From: JBAVEL01 sp049587715
GTDB lineage: Bacteria > Bacteroidota > Ignavibacteria > UBA10030 > UBA6906
DNA: 13,812 nt
Direction of reading: 5' to 3'
Assembly (NCBI GenBank): GCA_049587715.1
Contig: JBAVEL010000122.1
Location: 1 to 13,812 of the forward strand
Positions 8,101-13,812 of the stretch are shown here, piece after piece. Under the pieces are notes generated by a model, which was given only the letters and a program-made list of their open reading frames with translations, was not told where the DNA came from and did no database searches. Position 1 is the first letter of the stretch; each line of letters begins with the position of its first letter. A program made the translations under genes and the position numbers.

Positions 8101-8246
8101 AACACGACATAATCGCCGCTTACCATGAGCTTGCGCGCCTGCGGCACTCCGGGCCTGGCTGCGCCCCGGGCGTCCGTAAGCACTCCGGCTGCGAACAGGA
8201 ACAGGGCGGCCAGGGACAGCGCACGCAATGTGGTTGTTTTCTTCAT
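5157..8246 (-). CDS. Large secreted surface protein with fibronectin-like region and C-terminal sorting-type domain
   Basis: The 1029-residue protein has a signal peptide (about 1-28: KK, then a hydrophobic LSLAALFLFAAGVL core). The N-terminal part includes DVNNISTFIRNNGSFNRNP and NYASGLWLGG (51-95), which I recall as typical of large secreted proteins of uncultured FCB bacteria. Residues about 437-592 look like a fibronectin III-type region (NRDYYFVVTAYTWNEESVPR). Residues 932-1029 form a FlgD/sorting-like Ig fold: VPNPYFGANAY, AKLRIFNLAGDLVRTI, ASGMYLVYI. This differs from a textbook type IX domain in lacking PNPFNP and in carrying an extra polar tail, SEERLDNF. No catalytic motif is recognised. 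It starts 36 nt after the receptor gene (AGGAG at 8257-8261), so it may be the receptor's surface partner, in the position SusD has beside SusC, though it shows no SusD features. Confidence 0.78.
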   Translation of the reverse strand: MKKTTTLRALSLAALFLFAAGVLTDARGAARPGVPQARKLMVSGDYVVFDVNNISTFIRNNGSFNRNPGTGNSGFEWPKGTGNTANYASGLWLGGVRGGTTRVAVAEYTYEYDAGPVGADPGDPQYRVYKIRRGDGPGVTDWDEWPVADGAPVDGSGNPKLIGDMTVFAIYNEADPLSHVNMTTEPLGIEVQMTAFAFNRADALGNNIYYKWKLINRSGQPITDMYVTLWTDVDLGEATDDFDGCDTTLGLGYTYNADPDDGVYGAAVPATGFDFLQGPLVPGAPGDTARFPDGRIAPGMRFLKMTSFLKYSNDATDLGNPNTGPEVLNYMRGRTRSGLPITDNNGNPTTFMFPGDPTQPLSSTNWIEAGASGDRRFMMSAGPFTMAAGDTQEIVAANLIAVGADYLGSVVALKNADALVQTAYELNFGLAPPPLPPPVEARGLDQEVILFWGENDTLATSIEETSTLDPIAQAGGAVKFTYDFQGYVVYQLPSATADPSLWKIVKTYDLPGNVEPIYDDVFDPSLGFTVSKPVRFGENKGIQRSVRITRDLFTNAPLRNNRDYYFVVTAYTWNEESVPRTLESGSVSVTVRPSKSPGSRITSAYGDTVGTVTHVAGISEASIVPVVVNPAALTGHQYQISVDASGGSKIWKLRDLTSAQDLLTSPNFGPGQGGTGYSWPVKDGISWRVFDVESRPNQDSCALVADSAWMMGVRWEHAPAVIDPTGEDYRIITIGSDLPNYLGQFGPEFNEANITPLEVRFGPGEVQKAYRLRRVGGVGTAYVIQAVNPYVDVPFTVWDRSNPASPRQLTVTWRDQNNNALFDPVEEDDGLEIAFIYFRTYDPAGGQWPYEGQGSGPADWSNKATVGADADVMYGMSFGLVPGVIPWRAGSKLVVIPFKVLKSEDLYAVAAPAAPATSPELVQADLSLINAVPNPYFGANAYERNQFNRVMRFTNLPDEAKLRIFNLAGDLVRTIDKNDRTTTADWDLTNQNDLPVASGMYLVYIEMPGIGTKILKVAVIMSEERLDNF

Positions 8247-8282
8247 GACCGATACTCTCCTGGATAATGGGAACGCCTGTGC

Positions 8283-11201
8283 CTAATACTCGATCCGCAG
8301 CCCGAACCGGAGCTGGCGCGGGATCCCGTAGTTGGCGGGGTTGGCCTCACGCGCCCGGAACACATCCCCGGGATAGAGAGTCCGCCCGTCCACCACGACC
8401 GGGGCATTGTCCCTGAGAAACGCCAGCCCCTGTTCGGTGGAGAGCCATCCCGAGTTGTCGGGCTCGCCGGTCCCCCGATACACCCCCACATTCACGCCCG
8501 CCTGCGCCACCCCTGTGGCGCCGGTGGTGCCCAGCCCGCCGCCCGGCAGCCGGGCCACGCTCCCCACGTTATCCGCATCCAGCAGGTTCAGCACGGCCAG
8601 GGAGGCGATCAGATCCACGGGACCCAGATCAAAGGTTCTGTCCACGCGCAGGTCGAACCGGAAGTTCCAGGGCGTGTAGGCCTGGTTCAAGCCACCCGTG
8701 GGGCGGATTTCCGTGGTTCCTCCGAAGAAGGGATTGTAGATGTTGGACTTGGTATAGGGCACACCGCTGTTGAAAGAGAACAGCATGGAGATCCCCGTGT
8801 TCTCGAAGGGGTGGACATCCCCGAAGGCGGGTCCCTCGGCGGCCCCCGTCCGGTAGTCCAGATTCACCGACCCGATGTGGCGGCGGTCGAAATCCAGGGG
8901 GGATACGATCTTGGGGTTCTCCGTCTGAATCCAGGAGATCCGGGACTGCACGTTGGGATCCGAGCCCGTGCCGTTGGCGAATCCGAGCGTGTAGTTCACG
9001 GTCACGGCCAGGTTCTTGGTGCGGCGCAGCTCGAAGATGATGTCGAAACCCTTCACGGTTCCGAAATCCACGTTCTGGAATGTCTCGTAGCCGTTCGGAT
9101 AGGCGGGCTCGGTGTTCGTTCCGATGCTCCGGGACTGGATGAGGTCCTTCACCTCCTTATAGAATCCCGTGATGCTGAGGGCGGCGTTGTCGGTCAGCAT
9201 GGTCTTGAAGCCCAGCTCGTAGGCCACGGTCCGTTCGGGCTTCAGGTCCGGATTCGGAATCCGCGTCGAGAACGGGGAGTCTCCCATGATCCGGTCTTCC
9301 CAGGTCTTGCTGACAAGCACGTACTGCAGCGGCGGCATCTGCAGGAAGGTGCCGTACTGGGCGTGGAACACGGCGCGGTCGGTGATGGGGAAGGAGAATC
9401 CCAGCCGGGGGCTCACCGAGGTAAACGCCCGGGAATCCCGCAGATCCGTGGGATCGAACACGCCCCCGAGGGGTGTTCCGCGGGCTCCGAAGGGATTCAG
9501 CAGATCCTTCACCACCTTCTCCTTGGCGTCAAAGTGATCGACGCGGAGGCCCAGGTTGAGAACCAGGTCGGAGAGCTCGAACTTGTCCTGGAGGTAGCCG
9601 GCCAGGTAGATGGGCTTCCGCGGCGCCTCCCGCCGTGTATTGAAGAAGTCGTCCTCTCCGTCGTACTCGGCCCCGTCAAACGTGTAGCCGAAGAACTCGA
9701 AGTTCTGGTTCCGGAACCCATCCCAGCCGGCAGCCGCACCCGTCACGGGTATCGCCAGGCCCATCGGGTTTCCTGTGTACCGGCGGATCCTGTGCTGCCG
9801 GAATTCCCCGCCCACCTTGATCAGGTGGTTCCCCTCCTGGAGGCTCACGTCCCCCGTGAAGCTCAGGATTTCCGACTTCTCCTTGATGTAGCGGTCAAAC
9901 ACGGTACCCGGCGCGGCCACGGTGCTGAAGACGCTGGCGGGGTTCTTGGCCACGCTCGGGAAACTGAGGTTCTTGACCGGATCCCCGTAGGAATAGAGGT
10001 CGCTGAACCACACCCCGTCCCCGCTCTGCCGTCTCTCCAGGAAGTAGCTTCCCTGCACCGTATAATAGAGACTCGGAGAGACGTTGTGGGTCAGCCGCGC
10101 GAAGCCCGAGAGGGTGTGGTTGGCGAACCTCTGCTGGTGATCGGGAGCCAGGAACCGCATGAAGTTGTCCCAGTTCTGGCCCAGCTCCTGGTAGTACGAG
10201 CCCCCCAGCTTGAGGTCCAGGACGCTCATGGGTCTCAGCGTGAGCTTCCCGCTGAAGTTTGAGATCCTGGATTCCGAATTCGGCTTCACACCCCCGATGG
10301 AACGAGGATCGTTGTCCTGCAGGAGCTGGCGCTCCGCCGAGACAAAGAAGGACGCCACGTTGTCATCGGGAATCACCGGTCCGCTGAGGGCGATGTTGAA
10401 GAGGTTGTAGCCCCATCCGTCCTCCTTTCCAACGCTCTGGCGTTTGAAGCCGCTCATGAACGCGTCGCTCACCGCTTCGGCGCTCAGCGAATAGCGCGCG
10501 CCCCCCTCCTTGGTGTTCAGGTTGATGACCCCCGACATGGCCGAGCCGTATTCGGCGTTGAATCCCCCCGTCTGGATCTGGAGCTCCTCCACGGAGTTCT
10601 GGTTGATGTTGGTGAAGGCATTGCTGGCAGTGCCCGAGAGGGGGTTGTTCAGGCTCACCCCGTCCACCACGTAGGCCACCTCGCTCGCCCTTCCCCCCCG
10701 GATGTAGAGCAGGTTCGTCCCTTCGTTCTGGACGACGGAGGCCTGCAGGCCGATCACGTTCGTCACCCCCCTGATGGGGAGATTGGCGATCTCCTCGGCG
10801 CTCTTGATCTTGGTGGTGTTGGTGTAGTCGGCGCGGATCAGGGGTTTCTCGGCCACGATTTCCACCTGCCCCAGCTGCACGGCCTCGCTGATCAGAGCCA
10901 CGTCAAGAGTGGTGGTGAAGTCGGCATTCACGCGCACCTCCGACACGCGGACCGGCGCGTATCCGACAAACGCGGCCCTGAGCACATAGACCCCCGCGGG
11001 GATGTTCAGGATCGTGAACTCACCGTTGATGTCGGTGGCCGCGCCGTAGGAGGTCCCCTCCAGCGTCAGGTTCGCACCGACCAAGGCCTCCTTCGTATCC
11101 CTGTCGGTCGCCTTGCCCTTGATCTTGCCCGTCGTGCCCGCGAAGACCAGCCCGGGTATCAACAGGAGCACAAGGAGAAGCAGGATGGATTGTGCGCGCA
11201 T
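8283..11201 (-). CDS. TonB-dependent outer-membrane receptor with carboxypeptidase-regulatory-like N-terminal domain
   Basis: From ATG at 11201 the product is 972 residues. GGAGG (11207-11211) 5 nt upstream and a signal peptide (1-21, cut after VFA) fix this start over the longer open frame. Residues about 24-104 are a CarboxypepD_reg-like Ig domain (GKIKGKATDRDTKEALVGAN, DINGEFTILNIPAGVY), as in SusC/RagA and Oar-like receptors. A TonB-box-like VEIVAEK follows at 113-119, then the plug domain (about 120-232) with LYIRGGRASEVAYVVDG and GGFNAEYGSAMSGVINL. The barrel runs to the C-terminal FGLRIEY, whose terminal aromatic residue suits outer-membrane insertion. The family imports large or scarce ligands by TonB energy; the substrate is not readable here. 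It opens a four-gene operon and no SusD-like lipoprotein follows. Transcription probably begins at the promoter at 11551-11579, giving a leader of about 340 nt. Confidence 0.92.
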   Translation of the reverse strand: MRAQSILLLLVLLLIPGLVFAGTTGKIKGKATDRDTKEALVGANLTLEGTSYGAATDINGEFTILNIPAGVYVLRAAFVGYAPVRVSEVRVNADFTTTLDVALISEAVQLGQVEIVAEKPLIRADYTNTTKIKSAEEIANLPIRGVTNVIGLQASVVQNEGTNLLYIRGGRASEVAYVVDGVSLNNPLSGTASNAFTNINQNSVEELQIQTGGFNAEYGSAMSGVINLNTKEGGARYSLSAEAVSDAFMSGFKRQSVGKEDGWGYNLFNIALSGPVIPDDNVASFFVSAERQLLQDNDPRSIGGVKPNSESRISNFSGKLTLRPMSVLDLKLGGSYYQELGQNWDNFMRFLAPDHQQRFANHTLSGFARLTHNVSPSLYYTVQGSYFLERRQSGDGVWFSDLYSYGDPVKNLSFPSVAKNPASVFSTVAAPGTVFDRYIKEKSEILSFTGDVSLQEGNHLIKVGGEFRQHRIRRYTGNPMGLAIPVTGAAAGWDGFRNQNFEFFGYTFDGAEYDGEDDFFNTRREAPRKPIYLAGYLQDKFELSDLVLNLGLRVDHFDAKEKVVKDLLNPFGARGTPLGGVFDPTDLRDSRAFTSVSPRLGFSFPITDRAVFHAQYGTFLQMPPLQYVLVSKTWEDRIMGDSPFSTRIPNPDLKPERTVAYELGFKTMLTDNAALSITGFYKEVKDLIQSRSIGTNTEPAYPNGYETFQNVDFGTVKGFDIIFELRRTKNLAVTVNYTLGFANGTGSDPNVQSRISWIQTENPKIVSPLDFDRRHIGSVNLDYRTGAAEGPAFGDVHPFENTGISMLFSFNSGVPYTKSNIYNPFFGGTTEIRPTGGLNQAYTPWNFRFDLRVDRTFDLGPVDLIASLAVLNLLDADNVGSVARLPGGGLGTTGATGVAQAGVNVGVYRGTGEPDNSGWLSTEQGLAFLRDNAPVVVDGRTLYPGDVFRAREANPANYGIPRQLRFGLRIEY

Positions 11202-11411
11202 AGCATCCTCCGATAAGTTGAAGAGGTTCGCGAACACCGCCTCCTTCCGGGGGTGCCCGGCATCAAGGGCGCTCGCGGCGTCGAAAGCTCCGGCCCGGCG
11301 ATCCCCCGGGGGGACACCGGTTGAGAGTCGCATCAGCTTCCACCCGGGGGCGCCGCCTCCGGACCGGCCACGGCCCCAAATCGGAAAGGAAAGGACGCCC
11401 GGGCTCCCACC

Positions 11412-11449
11412 CGAAGGAGAACCTCCGGGACGCGAGCCCGGCTCCTTCG
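11412..11449 (-). repeat. Compound hairpin in the receptor mRNA leader
   Basis: CGAAGGAG (minus, 11449-11442) pairs with CTCCTTCG (11419-11412), and nested inside CCGGG (11441-11437) pairs with CCCGG (11429-11425) around a 7-nt loop. A 5-nt bulge lies on one side only. No T-tract follows, so it is not an intrinsic terminator; it is more likely a structural or regulatory element of the leader RNA. Confidence 0.65.
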
Positions 11450-11460
11450 AAGAATCCGCC

Positions 11461-11494
11461 GGGAAGGAAGGAAAGGGTAAGGGTGAATGGAAAG
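11461..11494 (-). promoter_or_regulatory. G-free C/U-rich tract in the leader (possible Rho-loading site)
   Basis: Thirty-four consecutive RNA positions contain no G and are mostly C and U, in a GC-rich genome. It lies about 50 nt downstream of the predicted transcription start and just before the compound hairpin. C-rich, G-poor unstructured RNA is what Rho uses as a rut site; that role is inferred. Confidence 0.4.
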
Positions 11495-11550
11495 CGTATC
11501 AATGACCCCCTGAGGCCACCACCTCCTTTGCAGTCTGAGGGTTTGAGCGG

Positions 11551-11579
11551 AATATACAGACCCCACGCCACTTTGTCAA
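11551..11579 (-). promoter_or_regulatory. Sigma-70 type promoter of the receptor/PorV operon
   Basis: TTGACA (11579-11574), a 17-bp spacer and TATATT (11556-11551) form a near-perfect housekeeping promoter in an otherwise GC-rich gap. Transcription should begin near 11544, leaving about 340 nt of leader before the receptor start codon. Confidence 0.85.
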
Positions 11580-11610
11580 GGTAACGGGCCGGGGGACACA
11601 CACGGGGGGA

Positions 11611-11639
11611 CCGCCAGGGGGGCGGGATGCGGCTGGCGG
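11611..11639 (-). repeat. Inverted repeat after the aminotransferase gene
   Basis: CCGCCAG and CTGGCGG (11633-11639 and 11611-11617) form a perfect 7-bp stem with a 15-nt loop, about 30 nt past the aminotransferase stop codon. A C-run rather than a T-run follows, so it is a weak terminator candidate at best. Confidence 0.35.
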
Positions 11640-11669
11640 CGTGCGGGGGAGTTCCCCCTTCCCGCCCGC

Positions 11670-12806
11670 TCAGCGCCCCAGGAGGGATCTCTGGGCTGCG
11701 GCAAGGCCCGTGCCGGCTTCCACGGAGTATCCCAGCCGGGGCAGGACCCGCTCCAGTGCTCCCACGACGGCGAGGATGTCCTGCTCGTCATGGTACCCCA
11801 GATGGCCGATGCGGAATATCTTTCCGGCGGCCTCTCCCTGACCTCCGGCCACGGTAATGCCGGCGTTGCCCCTCAGAGCGGAGCCAAGGGCCTCCCACCC
11901 CACGCCGTCGGGCAGGCGGACCGCCGTCACGGCGGGAGAAGGGGCTGCAGAGAAGAGGCGGAGCCCCATGGCACCCAGGGCGGCCCGGAGCGCCTCCGCC
12001 AGCCGGGCGTGCCTCCCCCAGACACCCTCGATACCCTCTTCCCGGATCATCCGGAGGGCCGCCGCCGCCCCCGCCAGGAGCGGGACGGCGGGGGTCCAGG
12101 GAGTCTGGTTCTGCTCCATTGCGCGGATGGCGCGGCCGAGGTCCAGGTAGAAGCGGGGAAGGCCCGTCGATGAGGCGGCTTTCGCCGCGCGCTCGCTCAG
12201 GGCGACGAACGCAAGCCCGGGAGGGGCCATGAGCCCCTTCTGGGAGGCGGTGACGCAGGCGTCGATACCCCATGCATCAAAGCGGAATTCGTGCGCCCCC
12301 ACCGCGGACACACCGTCCACGCAGACCAGGGCTCCTGACCGCGCGCGGATCACCTCCGCGAGTTCTCTCACCTCCGCAGCGGTTCCCGTGGAGGTCTCGC
12401 AGTGGGTCAGGTACACGCCTTTCGTTTCCGGGTGCGCCGAGAGAACATCCGCCAGCCGGCCGGGTTCCACGGCGGCACCCCAGGGAACCTTCACCTCCAC
12501 CACGCGGAGGCCGAAGTGCCGGCCCATCTCCCCCCACCGCTCCCCGAACTTCCCCCCGTTGACCGACACAATCGTGTCGCCGGGGCCGAAGAGACTCACC
12601 AGGGTGGACTCCATTCCCCCCGTTCCCGAGCAGGTGAGCGTCAGGACCGGACGCCCCGTCTGGAACAGGTACCCCAGTCCATCGTTCACCCGGCCCATGA
12701 GGTCGCGGAATTCGCTGCTGCGGTGGTGGATGACGGGTTCCGCCAGGGCCAGCGCGACGGTTTCGGGAACGGGGGTGGGACCGGGAGTGAACAGCCGTTT
12801 CTTCAT
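11670..12806 (-). CDS. Class V PLP-dependent aminotransferase (alanine-glyoxylate / serine-pyruvate type)
   Basis: From ATG at 12806 the product is 378 residues, the usual family length. It opens KKRLFTPGPTPVP, the signature start of this subgroup. SGTGGMES (60-67) is the cofactor phosphate region, HCETSTG is at 135-141, and VDGVSAVGA (163-171) contains the cofactor-pyridine aspartate D164. SQKGL (188-192) carries the Schiff-base lysine K190, and FRIGHLG (331-337) supplies the substrate-carboxylate arginine R332. Fold-type I enzymes of this branch transfer amino groups between alanine or serine and glyoxylate or pyruvate in the cytosol. Some take part in serine or glycine metabolism; the exact substrate cannot be read, and no serA lies nearby to help. 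The longer open frame adds 17 unrelated residues and is rejected. AGGTG lies just upstream of this ATG. The gene begins 31 nt after engB, so both probably share a transcript. Confidence 0.93.
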   Translation of the reverse strand: MKKRLFTPGPTPVPETVALALAEPVIHHRSSEFRDLMGRVNDGLGYLFQTGRPVLTLTCSGTGGMESTLVSLFGPGDTIVSVNGGKFGERWGEMGRHFGLRVVEVKVPWGAAVEPGRLADVLSAHPETKGVYLTHCETSTGTAAEVRELAEVIRARSGALVCVDGVSAVGAHEFRFDAWGIDACVTASQKGLMAPPGLAFVALSERAAKAASSTGLPRFYLDLGRAIRAMEQNQTPWTPAVPLLAGAAAALRMIREEGIEGVWGRHARLAEALRAALGAMGLRLFSAAPSPAVTAVRLPDGVGWEALGSALRGNAGITVAGGQGEAAGKIFRIGHLGYHDEQDILAVVGALERVLPRLGYSVEAGTGLAAAQRSLLGR

Positions 12807-12837
12807 GGTGCACCTGCGTCGTGGAAGGCCGGCCCGG

Positions 12838-13425
12838 TCAGGCAAGAGCCCTGGCAATGATGGAGAGCATTGCAGGCCTCCCCTCTCCCGTCACGGAGGA
12901 GACCACGAGAACCCCCCGGCAGGACGAACGGGCGCCGAGCGCCTCACGGGCCCCCTCCAGGCAGGGCGCCAGGCGCCCCCGCGGTATCCTGTCTGACTTG
13001 GTCAAGACCGCCAGGAAGGGAATCCCGTAGGTGTCCAGCCACCCGGCCATCATCCGGTCCAGATCGGTGGGACCGTGCCGGGCGTCCAGAACCTGCACCG
13101 CCAGGGCAAGCGTCTCCCTGGTCCGGAGATACTGTTCGATGAGGGTCCCCCATGCCGCGCGGACCTGCTCGGGGACGCGGGCATAGCCGTAGCCGGGAAG
13201 GTCCACAAGATAGAACCGATCATTGACCAGGAAGTAGTTGAGCTGCCGGGTTTTGCCCGGTTGCGAGGATTTGCGGGCCAGGGAACGCCTGCCGCAGAGG
13301 CGGTTGATGAGGGAGGATTTTCCCACATTGGAGCGGCCGAGGAATGCGATCTCCCGACGTCCGTCCCTCGGGAGCTGCCCGAGGGTCGCCGCACCCAGGG
13401 TGAACTCGACCCGCGTAATATCCAT
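12838..13425 (-). CDS. engB: Ribosome-biogenesis GTP-binding protein EngB/YsxC
   Basis: From ATG at 13425 the protein has 195 residues, the usual size of this family. All GTPase motifs are present: G1 GRSNVGKS (30-37), switch I PGKTR (56-60), G3 DLPGYG (75-80), G4 TKSD (142-145) and G5 SSVTGEG (176-182). RSNVGKSSLIN and LPGYGYA are particular to the EngB/YihA group. The family is an essential factor in assembly of the 50S ribosomal subunit. The open frame extends 17 codons further upstream, but GGAGG at 13431-13435, 5 nt before this ATG, and homology starting at MDITRVEF decide the start. It follows rplQ, separated by a terminator, and is probably cotranscribed with the aminotransferase. No clear promoter is seen in the 66-nt gap. 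Confidence 0.97.
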   Translation of the reverse strand: MDITRVEFTLGAATLGQLPRDGRREIAFLGRSNVGKSSLINRLCGRRSLARKSSQPGKTRQLNYFLVNDRFYLVDLPGYGYARVPEQVRAAWGTLIEQYLRTRETLALAVQVLDARHGPTDLDRMMAGWLDTYGIPFLAVLTKSDRIPRGRLAPCLEGAREALGARSSCRGVLVVSSVTGEGRPAMLSIIARALA

Positions 13426-13474
13426 CGCCGCCTCCGAGAACGCCGTGTCCCGGCCCGGGCAGGGCCTCCCCCAC

Positions 13475-13507
13475 AAAAGGGGAAGAGTCCCTCAGGGGGA
13501 CTCTTCC
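13475..13507 (-). terminator. Terminator overlapping the rplQ stop codon
   Basis: GGAAGAGTCCC (13507-13497, minus) and GGGACTCTTCC (13491-13481) form a perfect 11-bp stem with a 5-nt loop, followed by CC and four T residues. The 5' arm encodes the last residues of L17 and the stop codon lies across the loop. The U-run is short, so termination may be partial, allowing some read-through into engB. Confidence 0.7.
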
Positions 13508-13812
13508 GTCTCGGGCGCGGTCTTCGCGGGCTTCTTCTTCGCCGCGCTCTCCTTTTCCTCTCCGGCGGCCTTCCCGCGCGGGGCGCGCCGGGGAGCGGGC
13601 TTCCTGCTCTTGGCGGGCGCTGCCGCCTTCTCGGGGGCTTCCTTCCCGGTGTTGAAATCCACCAGCTCCAGCACCGCCATCTCGGCCCCGTCTCCCGCCC
13701 GCTGGCCCAGGCGCACCACCCGGGTGTAGCCGCCGGGCCGGGCCCCCACCTTTGGGGCGATCGCCGAGAAGAGCTCGCGGACCACTTCCCGGTCCTTCAC
13801 CAGGCGTGCAAC
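13492..13812 (-). CDS. rplQ: 50S ribosomal protein L17, C-terminal part (5' end beyond window)
   Basis: The frame is open to the window edge and gives the last 106 residues. VARLVKDREVVRELFSAIAP, then GGYTRVVRLGQRAGDGAEMAVLELVDFN, are the conserved end of L17, a protein near the peptide exit tunnel of the large subunit. After this core come about 55 residues rich in Ala, Lys, Pro and Glu (for example KAAAPAKSRKPAPRRAPRGK), an extension of low complexity beyond the usual end of the protein. In most bacteria rplQ closes the S13-S11-S4-rpoA operon, and the terminator at its stop codon agrees. The methionine that appears at 13800 is an internal GTG, not a start. Confidence 0.95.
   Translation of the reverse strand, partial: VARLVKDREVVRELFSAIAPKVGARPGGYTRVVRLGQRAGDGAEMAVLELVDFNTGKEAPEKAAAPAKSRKPAPRRAPRGKAAGEEKESAAKKKPAKTAPETEESP

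Larger units (their letters stand above)
11202..11669 (-). other. Non-coding region: promoter and long structured leader
   Basis: No credible gene lies here. An open frame crossing it (11263-11601) also spans the promoter and has no recognisable protein features. Reading in the minus direction, it holds an inverted repeat after the aminotransferase, a sigma-70 promoter, an AAAGGAGGT sequence, a 34-nt G-free tract, a compound hairpin, and GC-rich self-complementary segments before the receptor's ribosome-binding site. I could not match it to a known riboswitch class. Confidence 0.7.

Noticed and set aside
5157..8246. SusD-like partner call for the gene after the receptor
   Set aside because: There is no lipobox cysteine near the signal peptide and no SusD-type helical repeat pattern; it has beta-rich regions and a sorting-like C-terminus instead.
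11263..11601. 112-codon minus-strand open frame in the leader
   Set aside because: It starts upstream of the promoter's -35 box, covers the hairpin and G-free tract, and is Arg/Pro/Gly-rich with no features.
1..13812. CRISPR array, tRNA, rRNA, insertion sequence or phage genes
   Set aside because: No regularly spaced repeats, cloverleaf sequences, transposase or integrase frames, or terminal inverted repeats were seen on either strand.

Overview
The window is GC-rich and every gene I can support lies on the minus strand, so the biological reading order runs from high to low coordinates. Two outer-membrane TonB-dependent receptors, a PorV/PorQ-family protein and a secreted protein ending in a typical type IX (Por) sorting domain with a PNPFNP motif point to a Gram-negative bacterium of the wider FCB group. 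The promoters are ordinary sigma-70 type (TTGACA, 17 bp, TATATT) rather than the divergent Bacteroidetes type. This suggests an uncultured FCB-related phylum of the Eisenbacteria, Krumholzibacteria or Latescibacteria kind; that placement is inference.

Layout in transcription order: (1) 13812-11670 is housekeeping: the 3' end of rplQ (ribosomal protein L17) with a terminator overlapping its stop codon, then engB/ysxC (ribosome-assembly GTPase) and a class V aminotransferase 31 nt further on. (2) 11669-11202 is a 468-nt non-coding stretch with a near-consensus promoter and a leader of about 340 nt that contains a G-free tract and a strong compound hairpin. (3) 11201-2242 looks like one four-gene envelope operon: a TonB-dependent receptor with a carboxypeptidase-regulatory-like N-terminal domain, a 1029-residue secreted protein with a C-terminal sorting-like domain, a PorV/PorQ-like barrel, and an Asp-box beta-propeller protein with a C-terminal type IX sorting domain. 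A strong intrinsic terminator (2186-2219) follows it. (4) 2224-869 holds an exported NHL-type beta-propeller protein, whose start overlaps that terminator, and ssb. (5) 860-1 is a complete vitamin B12 control unit: sigma-70 promoter, cobalamin riboswitch aptamer, antiterminator and terminator, then the first 163 codons of a BtuB-like TonB-dependent receptor that runs off the window.

How the parts may work together: the central operon pairs a receptor, a putative surface partner and a protein related to the outer-membrane shuttle of type IX secretion, so it reads as a self-contained surface uptake or display system with an unknown substrate. It resembles a SusC/SusD pair in outline but has no SusD. 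The B12 unit should switch the second receptor off when cobalamin is plentiful. I saw no tRNA, rRNA, CRISPR array, insertion sequence or integrase.
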